DNA of 64,000 nt from Odontesthes bonariensis (GCF_027942865.1 NC_134526.1:6575284-6639283); one strand, 5' to 3'. Shown: positions 9,819-24,037, counted from the first letter of the stretch. The notes: generated by a model from the sequence alone, not told the origin. A program made the numbers and translations.

Positions 9819-12800
9819 GAGATTAAATTTATCCAAATAAGTTTTTTCTGCTGCATCTGCTGGTTTCCTTCCAGTTCGGTCAACTGTGTATTCATGCTGA
9901 CAAAGACAAAATCTTTATTCTTTTATACAGCACAACTTCAGCACAAAGTTTTTTTATTGCAATGAGACATTTGGTTTGCCTGTCCAGCGCATTTAGTGTG
10001 TTTAGTGGGGAAAGTGGAACTTATATGCAGGGCTGCGGAGGCAGCAGCGGGGGTGGCGCAGAGTGGGTCCACCAACCTCTTCCCAACTCTAACCCACAAC
10101 AGACAGACAGAAGGCGGCTTCCAGGAGGGTTATTAAACCGGAGAAAGATCTGGTACACATGACGGTTGGGTGTTTCCACCCATAATATACAGACATAAGA
10201 GGCGTACAGATTTTAAAATGAAAGATGTTATTATATCAGATGTTATATTATATTAATAAAACGTGTTAAACAGAAGTCTGGAGAACGCTGAAGCTTCTGT
10301 GTGGGTGTCAGCAGTGGACTGGCGACGTCTCACCCAGTCAGCGGGGATAATCTGCGGCCTCCCTCAACCCTGGATGCTTTCTGTCTCCATATCACACCAA
10401 CGCTTGTTCACATGCTAGTTTTTCTCAAGCCTTCCTTTGGTTACCTAAATGAACCGAGCTCTGATCATTCCCTGCACCAAGAGACAGATGAACGATGAAG
10501 TCATCCTGACCGGAGTCTCTTCTATTTCTTTGTTTATGTTCAATATGTAATAAAGTAAACTGATATTTAGATCGGGATATACTGTGTAAGGTATTGTGCA
10601 TTAATCCCCAGTAATCCATTTTACCGTATGCGTCAGGGACCAAGAGGTCACTGCTTATGTCTGACACAGCAGAAAACACTGTGGCGCACAGCTGATTATA
10701 ATCCTGCAGCATCCAGTGCAAGTAATACCAGCAGCTCGGGTGATTTAAATGACAATCAATGCAGTTTTATTTATTTTTTCCTCTTCTTTTTCTACAAAAA
10801 ATAAAACTACAAAACTAATCCTCTGAGTTTGTGTAGCAACTGTAGATAATCTGGCAGCATCTTTCTGCAGCTCTGCATATCTACCTTTAAAAAAATCAGC
10901 TTAGAAAAAAACCCAAATCCGATTCTTTAACCTTTTAAATGTCATCACAAACTTTTACATAATCATTTAGTTTTTGTCATACAGGCCATTAAACATCAAA
11001 CATCCCGATATCAGAATTAAATGCAATCATTCGAACCTCACATCTGTCAGTCGTAAACTCCTGCAGGTAGTATTATGTAATGTTCACTGTACAACCGGCT
11101 TACTACTTCATCAGATGCAGCGCTGGACTCTCTCATCCTGTGTTTATATCCTGTATTACATGGAAGCTAATGTTCAGAATAATCTCTTTACTTTCAGGGA
11201 AATTGCTCAGATGCTACAACTTGTGCCTGCAAATTTAAGGAGGAATTTGGTAACGTTGCATCATGTGCATCATGCAAATGCAAAGCAAAGACGTCTCTCT
11301 ACAATTGTTTCTGCACAAAACTCATTAGAGTTTTGCACTTTTGTACCGTTGAGGAAAGCATTTACAGACATCGCTGACAGCAAAATAGTCCGCTGCCATT
11401 ATTTTAATCCTGAATATATCTTTCATTTAGGTGTAAGGAAATTTCCCCTTTTGAGTTTCCAAGCCATTGTGAAGCTCAGCTGCTTAACATAAAACAAACT
11501 GTGCCGACACGGGTCGAACATAGATTTTGTGGACCTAAATCAAAATAATCCTGGTATGCTGATTGTCTTTTGACTTGTGTGCATTTTAGATTGACAAATT
11601 GTTATGAATGAGGGGATGAATCGGCATCTCAGATCCTTTAATCCGGGTCAGCTGCCAGTTGCAGAGAGCAGCAAAAAAGGATAAACATAAGATCCCTCAT
11701 TTGGAAAAGTCAGATCAAGGTCACACATGTAAACAAACTAATTGTCAAATTATACAGATATACTTTCTTTTGCGTACAGAACTCAGATAAATTACAAACT
11801 TTGCATCCTCGTGTAGGACTGTAAAGCCGTCATAAACTAATAAAAATGCATAAAAGTTAAATATCCTCAGACATGCAGGTGAAAACAATTCCTCTCTGAT
11901 ACAACTGAAAGGATAAATGATGGACAAAGCCATCCATTGGCAGCTGTACAGCCGATGTGGAAATGCCTTTAAAAGGATAAAACATCTAAAACATCTCTGA
12001 CTCTAATTCAAAAAGATTCAACTTCTTCTGGGAAATCAACTTTCCTCGCGAGTCATTGTAATCTCGTTAGCTTCATTCACTCCCTCTGATTAGTGTACAG
12101 ATGGTCTTTCTGAGAATAATGGAGTCACAGAGATTTTATCCACTAATTCATATGAAATCTATGTCCGAATCCCTCTCCATTCTGAAAACATCCCTCATCC
12201 ATACCGCTTCATGCTTAACTTATACGACCCGTATGCCAAAACAAGCTGGGCCGCTGTGGAAAATGTAAAAAAAAAACAGAGTTTGCACATTCAAAAGGCC
12301 AATATTTCATTAACAATAGAACAAAGAAAACATGTCAAACACTGGAAGTGAGACGTTTTACTATCTCATGAGAAATATGAGCTCATCTTGAATTTGATGG
12401 CAGGAATATGTTAACAAAAGGCTGGAAAACTAAGTGGGAAACACCAGGAGGAACATGTTGAAACTAATTAGGTTAACTGGCAGGAACAGGATTTAATCAA
12501 TCAGAAACTTTTTATACAAACATTTCCATAAGATATATAGGTGTATTATGTACAAATATACCTATATATCCATATATTCTCAAAGGCTGATCAATTCAAC
12601 TGATGATCTCTTGTGTTTCCAGAGAAGACCTGGAAAGATTGTGCATTTTATCTGCATTTTATCTTTTAAAGTAACTCAAATTTGTCCTTCTAACATCGGT
12701 CAACTCCTCCATGTACCTCTGTGAGTTTTCATCTGTGAATATCACATTAAAAGGCAAATAGACATGAAGAGCTTTGCCCTGCACACACACGAATACTGAG

Positions 12801-12998
12801 GATGGATTTTCATATCAGACCGTGTAGATTATGTCACTGGTGTCAGTAAAACAGGGACTTGATCTTCTGTCAGTTGCTGCAATCAATTTGCAAATGCAGA
12901 AAAAAAACAGTAAGTAGCGAGAGCCTTGTTTGGGATTATAATCTCAGCTCACGTTATTGTCAGAGGAAGTCTGGGCCATAATTTGCCATTTGTAATGG
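9819..12998. other. Intergenic, no recognised gene
   Basis: The longest single open frame of the window lies here (10974-11492 plus, 172 codons). Its peptide has no family I recognise, low-complexity-free but unremarkable composition, and no splice or start context. It is most likely chance. A small AT-rich hairpin lies at about 12533-12570. No repeat family was identified with confidence. Confidence 0.3.
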
Positions 12999-13340
12999 AT
13001 GATATTCCATGAAAAGATTGGGCGAAGGGGAGGAGCGATGGGGTTGTACATACAGCACAGGGGGAAGAGTGTCAGAGTTCAAATGAAGCAGAGGAAGACG
13101 GAGACTGCCATGGATTTCTGTCGCTTCTGTGGATGTGCAGAGAAGGAGTCCTTTAAACAAGGTGGCGTCACATCAGAAGATCTGGCAGACAAACGTTCAC
13201 AATTCTCACCAAAGGAGCCACAAACGCAACAAGATTATGAAGATTTGACATATCTGCCGGGAGGCAAAACACCGTGGCTACATATTGAAAGTCAGGATTA
13301 GTTGCCTTTTCATTTCATCTGCTCTGGCCTGGCCTCGACC
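12999..13340 (+). promoter_or_regulatory. 5' region of gsg1l2 with an in-frame upstream ORF
   Basis: An open frame in the same frame as the gsg1l2 coding start runs from about 12999 to a TAG at 13299-13301, 39 bases before the ATG at 13341. This is probably 5' UTR with a possible uORF. The in-frame stop fixes the coding start to the 13341 ATG or a non-ATG codon just before it. Confidence 0.35.
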
Positions 13341-16300
13341 ATGAGGCTAGAGCGGGGGCAGCGGGCTTCCCTGGCAATTACCCTCAACTTTGTGGCGATA
13401 GCTTTTGCAGTTTCGGCAGTGAGCACCAACTTCTGGTGCGAGGGGACCAGGAAGGTGGCAAAGCCCTTCTGCACGGGGCCGCCGGTGATGATGAAACGCT
13501 GGTTCTGCATTCAGTTCAACAGCTCCAATCTGAACGACAGCCGGCAGGTACAGTACATCTTCGAGACGGGGGAGGAGAAGTTCCTCATGAGGAAGTTCCA
13601 CACGGGAATATTTTTCTCCTGCGAGCAGGCCTTGAACATGAAAGGTAAGATGAATGGGAAGTTGCAGCAGTATCAGGAAGTGTGATCAACCTGTGATGTT
13701 AAGCTGTAGCATATGAACTGCTATTCACAGATGTTTAACTCTGTGCAGCCCAAACAGATGCCTGTACTGATGATAAATGGTTATAGTTGTTGCAGATTTT
13801 ATATTTGGATAAAAAAGACACCCGGGGTGGGGTAAAAGAGCAAGCAAGCAAGTTTGCATGCTCAGATATATAAATAAACAGAGGATTAGTGCTGAATAAT
13901 GCTGCAGCATGTAGCCACAAAAATGTCCTACATGTTGCCTGGAGTTTTTAATTTAAGCCAAATCTCATCAAACTGAAAATAAAGCTAAACTACAGTTTTT
14001 TATCAGTCGTTTTTTTGTTTTTACCAGGAAATCATTTTCAGGCATTTGAGAAGCAGATCAGAGGAAGCATGTGGTGGAAGTCAAAGTACAAAAAACATTG
14101 AAATACATTGAATATATACATATTTATGTATATATATAGGTAGAAGGTAGAATTCCTTCTGTGTTGTCATGGAAAATAATTCTTGTGAGATTCAGTTTTT
14201 AACTTGCAAAGCTGCCAGATTAAAATAAAACATTTATCTGGCCTTGCATGTCAGCTGACCTAATAAGAGAGTAAAAGAAGTCTTTAAAAGGATCAGCTCC
14301 CTGCAGAGGCCCTGAGGTGCTCCTGAGGATCTTATTTCCTTCCATGTTTTGTGCACAATTTAAGAATAAATAACCAATAATGAATGCAGGGGCAGACAGC
14401 AAACTTGTTACCTCTAATCTAACACGCTTTCTGGTTATTTCTGAGCTAAAATGAATAAAATATGATACTAATCAACGCATCATATCAGCTGTTATTCATA
14501 GATATGCAACATTAGTGTTTTTAAGTGTCTGGAGGTCTCATTTGATCTCAATTTATTACAAGGTTGTCATGTTAATCATCTTTATGTTTACAAGCTGTCA
14601 AAAGGCAACTATTTCACATGACCCAGTGACTTTTACCCATTAAAATGATCCCCGGTTTTCCATTTGACCGACTATTAGCTGTTAGCACGCTGCCAACAAT
14701 CTGATCTGAAAGTTCCTCCTTAACTGTCATGAGCAAAGATCTCTTACGAAGACTTTGTTGTGAGCGAGTCTTGATAACTCATCTCCATGCTGAGGTAGGG
14801 TTTGGTTTTATCTCGGTACTCGAAAGATTAAGAAATATATCACCAGACGCATTTCAGCTGCTCCATAGTTTTCAGCTGAGAAAAACCATCTGATGTAATG
14901 GAGCTCCAGAATATCTCGTTATCAATGGTAGGACTTTGATGGTTTCATATCATGACTTTCTGTCAAACTTTTCCTTACATGGACGGATCATTACATCAAA
15001 AAATGTTATAAATTTAATAGCTTTACTTCAATAAATATGAAAAAGATATATCTTTAGCTTCCATTTTAGGATCAGGGTCAGATCTGATGTACCCAACCCC
15101 AAAGTGACCAATTTGTTAAAAATGTATTAGTTTGCAGCTTTGAAGACAAAGTTAATCTTTGTATTGTGTTGATTTTACAGATAGTTTCAGCAGGTCTTCT
15201 AATGTTGGAGCGTCTGGTTGTATCCACTTCCTAGTCAGTGCCTTTTTCCCTCCAAAAAGAAATACTCTCATTTATTTTAAGTGTTTTTTCAGCTGCAGCC
15301 TGAATGTTTAGTCATCAGTACCCACATAGAGGGCCTGAGCATTTATCATGCTAATGGTCAGCCATATTAGCATCTTTTCTGCAAAAAGGTTGATGGAAAA
15401 TCTCACCGTTTTCCTCCCAAATTCCCTTCAGCTGTGTGGGGATGTGGTCGTCCACTGAGACTGGCAAATGTTTATGTATTTCTCTTCAGATACAACCACT
15501 CTCCCTTCTCCTCTCTAGTTATTTTGAACATGTCGGATGTTTATATAGTCTGGATATAATCCTACACCCACACCCTGATATGTGCATAAATATAAAGATA
15601 AAAAAAATCCTCAACATTAGGTTATAAAGCAGATGATAAAGCAGCAACAAGCGCCTTTCATAGACAAAAAAAATGATACCCAGGCTTATATGGTGTTGAT
15701 AAATTCTTAATCAACTTGGAGCAAAGAAAAGGAATGGAAAGAATCTGAACCCAGATTCCCTGGGATGCCGTGTTAAAAATGTAAATGAATGTTAGAAATA
15801 CAATGCAGTGATCTGCAAATCTCATAAAAGATTTAGAGAAGGCATAGAGAACATATCAGATGTTGGACGTTTGGGAGAGGAACTCTTGTCTAATACAGGA
15901 TTCTCCATTTTATTGTCCATTTTCTTCTTGGGCCAAAGTGCTAAAGTAACTTCGGTGTTAACGACCAAAAGTAGGAATATAGTTGAGGATTTATGAGTGA
16001 ATCGTAAAGGGAGCTTCTCAATATTTAATATCTGTATTCTTAAAAATGGAACGACTTTCCCTGTAGTAAACTGCCTTTAATATTTGACTTTTGTAATGTA
16101 ATGTTGTGACATTTTCTTATTTTCATTGTTAATATTTGGACTTTTTCCTCAACTATTGATGTCTACTGACATAGTAAGTTTTTGTCCTAAATATTATAAT
16201 ATTTTCTTCATTTGATGAGCATTACCGTATTTCATCAAAAAAAATAAGCATTCATTTTTTAAAACTGTGACTTTTTTTCTGGAAAAACTAAGGATTTTTT

Positions 16301-19300
16301 GAGGAATAACGACTTATATTTTAAAAATCATCATAACTTATTGAGTTATTTTTTACTTATTTCTCTAAAATTATTGACTGTGGAAAACATGGATTGTATT
16401 TTTTAAATAATTACTATTGTTCGTGTTTTATGGGGTTAATTATTGGGTCTTTTTTTTGTTGCAGAACAATAAGACTCAAGAAATAATTTACATTTTCGTA
16501 GAAATTAGTTTAAAGAATATTGTTTTTATCAATCCGATTTAAAAAAAATCCTTTCTCCATAATCACGACTACAATGTGATTATTTTTCCTCCAGGAAAGT
16601 TACGCTTCTGTGTTTTTTTCATAGGGTTCGAGTGTCGAAACTTTGCTGACATCGTGCCTGAACATGAAAAAGGTTGGTTACTACACATAAATAGAGGGGT
16701 ACACAGGCTTTTTCCCAAACCTGTCCCTTCAGCAATCTTTAAGGTAACATTGCAAACACTGTTAACACATTTGGTATATTGCAAACACACAATGACCGCA
16801 TCAGAAGGGCATACTGACATAGATTACATGGGACAACATTCACTCATAGTGGCTCCAGCATTATTTAACATACTCACAGCATGTAATGGGTAAAATATGT
16901 TAATACCTACCACCAAACTGTGGTGGAAGTGAAATATAAGCCAAGTCTCAAGAGCTATTTAGACATTTATTTATGTATCGGGCACATTTCTCCACCAAAG
17001 GACTGTTTGGGTGTAACATAGGACCAATACCATAAATATCAAACACCGGACTCAGATATTAGTTGTAGGACGACGTTGGTTATAGACTTTATAGGTCTTT
17101 GATTTAAAAGGATTGTGGTTCATTGTAATAGATCAAAATCAAAAATATGGATCTAAACAAATATGAGGAATTTAAAATCCATGAAGATTAAAACTAAACC
17201 CTGGATGGAAAGCTGTGAATTAACCTCATAATTTGGACACAAGTAAACCTAACTATACATCAGAGTTATTTAGTTAGTTACCCCAAAGATAAGGCTGAAA
17301 TTCAAAGTTCTTATCATATGTGTTAATAAATAAGTAATTAGTCCCTTCACACGTTGTGCTTGTAGCATCTTAACCACATTTATGAGACGATTATAACACA
17401 ATCGTGAGCAAAAAGAAACTTTATTATTAACAAAAGCTTTGAGTTTCTCCAGGCTGTTCATAAAAACATTACAGAATTTACCTTTATGTGATTCTTTAAC
17501 CTTTAAATCAGCTTTTCCATTGTTTCATTAAGATTGAAATGAACTTTTTTAGCCATTAACAGTTAACTATTTTTGTTTTTAAGACTATGATAAGCAACTA
17601 TTAAAAGAACATTAAAGACCAAGGCTTATTTTTAATTCTCTATGAACTGTTTATTAACACATATTATTGTATGTTAATAAGCATTTTGTAAGGACATATA
17701 ATAATAGCATTAGGCAATGTATATCTTTCTGGATTACAAATGTATCTAAATTTAATATTTTGGGTTACGGTTATCGTTGCTTTGTGAGAAGTCGGCTGAA
17801 GTTAGCCTCTTAGTCTAATTAGGAGCTAATGCTCTTGATGCTGGTGTTCTCGCTTGCCCCTCTTGGGAATATTTGGAAAATTTTCCAATAACTATGACTT
17901 AAAGTAGTGTATCTTGACTGTACAACAAAGTACATCTTGGGTAAGTTCAACCTGTTCCAGTCCAGTCACTGTGATACAGCCACGAAAAGCTTGAAGGATT
18001 AGTTTATAACTTTAAAAAATTAGTAGACATGTTGTTTAAGTCCACAATGACTTTAGACAACAACATGCAACATAATAATAATAATAATAATCTTTTGTTT
18101 TCATTATATCTTCTCCCGCTGGGTTCCATTCTCAGGAAACATGGTATTTCATTCCACTGTTACGCTGATGACACTCAGATTTATGTCCCCCTTAAAAAAG
18201 CTGACTCCTTCTCCCTTAAGCCACTGGTAAATTGTTTAGATGAAGTCAAGGCTAAACTTTTTAAATTTTAATTAAAAGAAGACCGAAGTGATGGTCTTTG
18301 GTGGCACCTCTGAGTCCCCCTCAATCGATCTTGGTTCCTTGGCGCAGTACGCCAAACCTGTTATTAGTGATCTGGGGGTAAAAGTGGACGCGTACCTCAA
18401 CTTTGACAGCCAGATTAAAGCTGTGGTTAAAACGAGCTTCTTCCAGTTGAGACAGTTGGCAAAAATAAAACCCTTTCTTCCAAGACAGCAATTATAAACA
18501 GTAATCCACGCCTTTGTAACCACTAGGCTTGATTACTGCAATGCACTTTTTATGGGGATTAGTGGGTCCTCCATCGCACGCCTTCAACTGGTACAAAACG
18601 CAGCTGCACGACTTTTAACTGGCACTAGGAAATTTGAGCACATTACGCCGATTTTAGCATCTCTCCATTGGCTTCCCGTCCATTTTAGAATTAATTTTAA
18701 AATTCTTTTATTTGCTTTTAAAGCCAAGAATGGCCTTACACCAGTGTACCTCTCTGAGCTTCTGCAGCCCTACGCACCCAGTCGATCCCTCAGGTCAGCT
18801 GATCAGCTGCTCCTGAGGGTTCCTAGAACAAGGCGGAAGCTCAGGGGGGACTGAGCATTTTCTGTTGCTGCCCCTCGGCTCTGGAATGAGCTGCCGCTGC
18901 ACATTAGGCAGGCCCCTTCCTTGTCCTGGTTTAAAAGTCGTCTTAAAACACACCTCTTTTCTTTGGCTTTTGCCACCGTCTAGGTTGTTTATTTTATGTG
19001 CACAGTTTTGTTTTATTATGTTTTTATTGTGTTTATTTTAATGTACAGCACTTTGGTAACCTTTGCGTTTATTTAAAATGTGCTTTATAAATAAAATTGA
19101 TTGATTGATTGATTGAATAACCATGCTTTCATTAGTGGAGGAGTGCATGAAATTAAGAATAGCTGTTTTCATTACCTCGATTTCCATGTTAAACAGCCAC
19201 AGTTTCACTGTGATATTACTAAAGATGTGATACATTAAACAATAGCTCTCCAGCAGATATTTCATTTTCTTTACTGCCACCGTGATATAGGCGTAGGTAT

Positions 19301-22300
19301 GAGGCTAAAGTTTTATTTTCTTTTTTTATACATTTCACTTGATTCTTTTCTTTTATTGTTTGATTGGGTCTAGGAATACATCATAGTTTGAGTTGAAATA
19401 CTCAAACTATGATGTATTTCAACTCATAGTTGATGGATTCTTGCAAGAGGCATTACATAGCGGTCACAAGGGAACAAATCTGATCCATATATGATCAGAA
19501 CATATACAAAGTTTGAATCAATCGGCTTCCTGTACTGCCAGCTGGTTACAAGTGGGTTTAAGCATGGCAACAGTCAGTGATAGTCAATGATGGCGGCTTA
19601 AACTGCAGTTTCACTGGTGGCCACGAGGTGCTGGCGTGATAGTAGCATTAGCGTTAGCTTTAGTGTTAGCATTAGCGTTAGCGTTAGCGTTAGTGTTAGT
19701 TCTTTATGAAAATAATTCCATATTTCAAAAGATGATTCAACCTTATGTCAAAATATGGTTCCTTTTGGCTCCAAACATGTCGAGATTGTTAGAGTCAAAT
19801 GCAAAATAAACTAATGAGTGACTCCATGGTTACCTCGTCAGCATCATTTCCCAGATGGTTCAAAGTATGTCTGACACCGCAGCACTGTGAACAGTGTGAC
19901 AAAAAATGTTCAAAACTATCTGATCTAACTTTCTTTGAAGGAGACCATTGTACATGTCACTATACATACGTTGTCTTTAAGTTACTTAAAAGGGGATTTT
20001 GTCAGTTATAAAATCAGGGTTTTATTAGAGCAGAGCGACAGTCTGGAAATGCTTTAAGTGACCACGAGTTGACACGTTGCTGATTTTCAGTCACAATTTC
20101 TGACGCGTTTAGCCGTATGACAAAAGAAACAGAAAAGTATGTGAATGGAAGCAGCTTCATTGGGAATTTGGCCATTTTAATATACACATAAACTTACTGT
20201 TTTTACAAAATGATGGAATTTTGAAGCATGCTCAGAGTGCCTCGACCCATTTGAGTCTGGCTGAGTGTTTACATCTCATTTTAAATCTCATTTTTGGGTG
20301 TGTTAGACTGGGATTGAGAAGCTCGATTTAATTTGATTTCTGTTGGACTAACATGTTTCCATGAATTTTAATAGTCTGGTTTTGGTCAGACTGATACAGT
20401 AATGTGTTTTTTCTCTTGTCATGTCAAGTGTTTAAATCAAAATGCCTAATTAAAGTGGTTGTGTTACCCTGGGTGTTAGGATGGACAAATCATCCATAAG
20501 AGGCTGCTGTCTGGTTTTATTTAAGCCGAGAACTCTGGATGATCTACTTCAGATCTCCAGATTTAACATTAGCAGACCTGGGGTACCCTGATGAATCTCT
20601 GCCAAACAACAAGCAGGATTATCCATCAGTAACAAGTTTAAATGAGGACGGCATAATTCATATCTGCGCTCTTGTTCTGTTCTTTATGTCCCCAGCGGTT
20701 CTGTGGTTGTGTGTCGTGGGTGAAAGCCTGTACATCATCCTGCTCTTCATAGGCGGGGTTCTGATGATCCTGGAGCAGTGTCCTTGCTTTAGTATCATGA
20801 ACAAGCTGAAAATCAGTGCCTTCGCCGCCATGTGCACTGCTCTCTCAGGTAACTACAGCTCTGAAAACATCTTTCATTCCTTGTTTTTTTATTCTTAGCT
20901 GAAACGTTTGGCTGCCTTCATGCTGTTTTTCTGTCATTTATACGGCTGTACATCATCTGATTTATACGTTAAATATGTCATTTTTGTACACATAACTGAG
21001 GGGATTTTAACTCTTAAGTCCTTTGCCATGCTATCACATGTGGATGCCCACTTTAGCAGTCATGTATAAGTAAGAGAGGGAGCAGGGCAGCAGGTCATGA
21101 TGGCTGAAAGATATGAGGCTGACAGTCAAGCACACAGAGCAGCTAACTGCACTGTGCCCACTCACTGCCTCTGAGGATTTGCTGGTTTGTAGACTAATCA
21201 GATTGGAATCAGGGCAGTGGTTTTGGGCTGTGCCAAGACCTGCCCAGAGGAGCTCTCTTCCACCCACTCTACTCTCACAGCCCCTGACTCCCATCCCCCC
21301 TGCTGTTTTGAGTTAATCCCAAGGAAAGCAACTGTAGTAAGGCCGACTGCTGGCTCAGGGAGGGCCAGAATCAGCCAGGCTATCTCAGTTTGCTCTCACC
21401 CACTGTGGATTAAGTAATGTTCCAGGCCTTCAAATCTGATATAAGCCGTTGTTTTGTAATCATAATATATTAAGAGAGGGGTTTCCCATTTATAAATAAT
21501 TCAGGATCCACACCTAGGGGTCATAGGCGCTTTTACCGCATTAAATGCACTCATTTCACTATGAAAAGCTTCTTTTTAGAGTCAGCTTCTATGAAAAATT
21601 GTATGTTAAATGATTTCTTGTATTAGGCAGATTTTTTTTACCTTTACTAAACTGGTAGAAAAACTAACATTTGACTAACTTTTTAATCTAAACTCTAATT
21701 TTCTAGCTAACTTTACTCATGAAATAACACTTTCCAACAAAGAGAATGTGAAAAACAGGAGAAGAACTTGTGACTAGCTTGATGTCGGGTTGCCTGTTTG
21801 GATTCAGAGAATGTCAATAACATAAAACCATTGTACAATTATATCATTTTGAAGTAAAACAAAAGTCATTATTGTTGTGTAGCATGTTATATCATATCAA
21901 AACTAACATAAAACTGGTATTAAACACATTTGTGTCCACCAAGGCTTTTTTTTTTTTACTGCTTCCACCTATAGAAGCCTTGATTGCATTGGGAAAAAAA
22001 ACCTAACCTCAAATAAAAAGCAGCATAATGTTTTAAGAATGTTTAGCTCACATTCAAATATTTACTGTTTGTTGTTTAGACTGAACAATTTAAGCTGTTT
22101 TAACGCTCATTAACGTGGACGTTATGGTTAGCGCGCTCCAAATGGCGCCAAAGCTACTGACTCCAGGCTGCAGTGCAGGATGGTTTGTTTCCACTGTTGT
22201 GTGCAGCTGCTGTATACTACTCTTAGTGTATTAGATGTAGAGTTTGTGGTGAACTATATGGTATAAATCACTACAAAATGCCCAAGTTACTACATAGTAG

Positions 22301-23454
22301 ACTATAAAGTGTGTGAGTGGACAGTTTCAGATTCAGATTCTTTTATTGTCATTCAACATGACATCAGAGATGCACTGCAGAACGAAATTACGTTGCATTT
22401 TGGCCACGACAAAAAAGTTAGATAAATATCCTAAGGGAGTATAAAGAGTATAAAAAATAAGATATAGAATAAAAATAGAAATAAATGAAAAAATAAAAAC
22501 CGGGTCAGAGAAGGTGCCTCTGTAGAAGGTTGATGGGCTGAGGTGTGCTTTCTCTTTAGCCTCCGCAGGAAGTGCAGGCTTCCAATTCGAAGGAATACAG
22601 ACGTCTCTGCTTTAATAGCCCTTGTGTTTATTTGCTTTATTATTATTTGAAAATGTCCACGTTTTTTTGCCGGACATTTTAAAACAGACTTGGCATGTTT
22701 TACTTTTGTGGGGATTGTGCAGCAGAGCCTCCTTCCTCACGCTTATAATGTATTTGACGGTTGTATCAAGTTGGAATTCAGCAGTTTAAGTCCAGTATGT
22801 TGGAGCTAATATGCATTTTATTGCACAATACTAACAGTTTTGGGGGGTTTTTTTGTTTGCTTTTTTCACAGGCCTTTGTGGGATGGTAGCCCACATGATG
22901 TTTAGCACCTCATTCCATCTGGCTGTCGCCATAGGGCTGGAGGACTGGAAGCCCAACGCTTGGGACTACAGCTGGTCTTATGCGTAAGTCCTTTCCATGT
23001 CTGATGAATCTGCCAAACCATCTGGTTAGATCAATCCAAATCGTTTTGATTTGTGTACTTACCGTTAATATTCAAAGATTTAACTTCCTCTTCGTCTAAG
23101 TAGTGCGTGTTAACTGCATTATAACAGCGTTTTTCTCCATTCTCCCCCAGCTTAGCATGGAGCTCTTTTGGCAGCTGCATGGGCTCTGCAGTGACAGCGC
23201 TGAACAGGTACACAAAGACCATCATAGAGTTTAAATACAAGCGGCGGAACATCGAGAAGAACCTGTTGATCAAGCAGAAGATGGTAGACCTGGATCTCCC
23301 TGATCAGATGTGGCACATGTACCTGAGCGCTGCGCCGGCTGACTCAGAGGTCCTGCCAGAACTGCTCGTTAACGGCCACAAGCCGTCCACAGGGACACCT
23401 TACGTGGTCGAAATGGACAATGAACCGGAGCAACATGTAGAGGCATATTGTTAA
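13341..23454 (+). CDS. gsg1l2: GSG1-like protein 2, four-pass claudin-fold membrane protein (5 exons)
   Basis: Exons 13341-13644, 16625-16672, 20696-20848, 22872-22983 and 23151-23454 join in phase to 306 aa. GSG1-like proteins belong to the claudin/PMP22/TARP superfamily; GSG1L is an AMPA-receptor auxiliary subunit. TM1 is near residues 10-32 (ITLNFVAIAFAVSAVSTNFW). The first extracellular loop has the FHTGIFFSCEQ claudin-like signature. TM2 is AVLWLCVVGESLYIILLFIG; TM3 is LKISAFAAMCTALSG running into GMVAHMM; TM4 is SSFGSCMGSAVTALNRYTK. A basic cytoplasmic tail follows (EFKYKRRNIEKN). Exon 2 is only 48 bp. Introns 1-4 are about 3.0, 4.0, 2.0 and 0.2 kb. Intron 2 contains an L2 LINE. The choice of gsg1l2 over gsg1l rests on remembered proximity to RCVRN on human 17p13, so the family is certain and the paralogue less so. 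Confidence 0.88.
18029..19112 (+). mobile_element. 5'-truncated L2 non-LTR retrotransposon in gsg1l2 intron 2
   Basis: Broken frames encode the C-terminal half of an L2/CR1-clade reverse transcriptase. The catalytic palm motif HCYADDTQIY is intact. It is followed by a frameshift, then VISDLGVKVDAYLNFDSQI, then a stop, then LDYCNALFMGISGS and NAAARLLTGTRK with HITPILASLHWLPV, and ends near LPLHIRQAPSLSWFKSRLKT. The tail is 'tgtacagcactttgg…tgctttataaataaa' plus (ATTG)n at 19095-19112. At least three disabling lesions make it non-autonomous. It lies in the same sense as the host gene, within its second intron. Confidence 0.9.
19375..19418. repeat. Perfect 19-bp hairpin
   Basis: AATACATCATAGTTTGAGT (19375-19393) and its exact complement (19400-19418) are separated by a 6-base loop, TGAAAT. 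It lies in gsg1l2 intron 2. No tRNA or miRNA family was recognised. Confidence 0.7.
19640..19702 (+). repeat. GTTAGC hexamer microsatellite
   Basis: Imperfect tandem hexamers of the GTTAGC/GTTAGT/ATTAGC type are visible. This simple repeat is common in fish genomes. Confidence 0.7.
22318..22545 (-). repeat. LINE 3' end, minus strand, in gsg1l2 intron 3
   Basis: It opens with 'cagattcagattcttttattgtcattcaacatg' (reverse complement of a LINE terminus) and carries 'aacgaaattacgttgcat', the usual teleost phrase just inside such ends. The rest is A-rich. It is truncated and non-coding. Confidence 0.5.
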
Positions 23455-24037
23455 AAATGGAGCAGGCATCCCAATTCTGTACCTAGAGTCGCGCTCCTAG
23501 ATTAAAATAGCTGAACCAAACATTTGTTTGTTGTCTTCTTTGCCTCATATCAAATCTATATCGCAAGGGCAGGACCCAAATTCTTTTCCTTCCAATAATC
23601 TAACATGGTCGGCTTTCAAACAACATGCTTTTAATCAAGTCTTTCCGTGCAGCAGCGAAGTGGGCTGTGTTTTCAGCATCTTCACATTAAGCTGTGGCAG
23701 ACTGCAGGCTGAGCATTCTGCTGCTGCCGGATACATCCTTCATAATATCTGCTTTGGCCTCATCTGAATGTGCCTTCTTTTATCCAAGATGCATCAGAAT
23801 TTGTCTGGAGGACAAAAGCTCGCTGAAGACGCAGTTAGAGGAACATTTTAACTGGAATGACTCTCACTGAAAGTGCCACACAGTACAATCATGGATGTAT
23901 CGTTTAACTGGCACTTGGACAAAACTGTGCTTGGAGCTACAAGGCAGAGAGACACCAAAAAGCCAGAACAACAGCGTAAAACAAATAAATTTACCATGAA
24001 GTAGCATTGAACGTTGTTTCCTTTCAAGCAACTTTCC

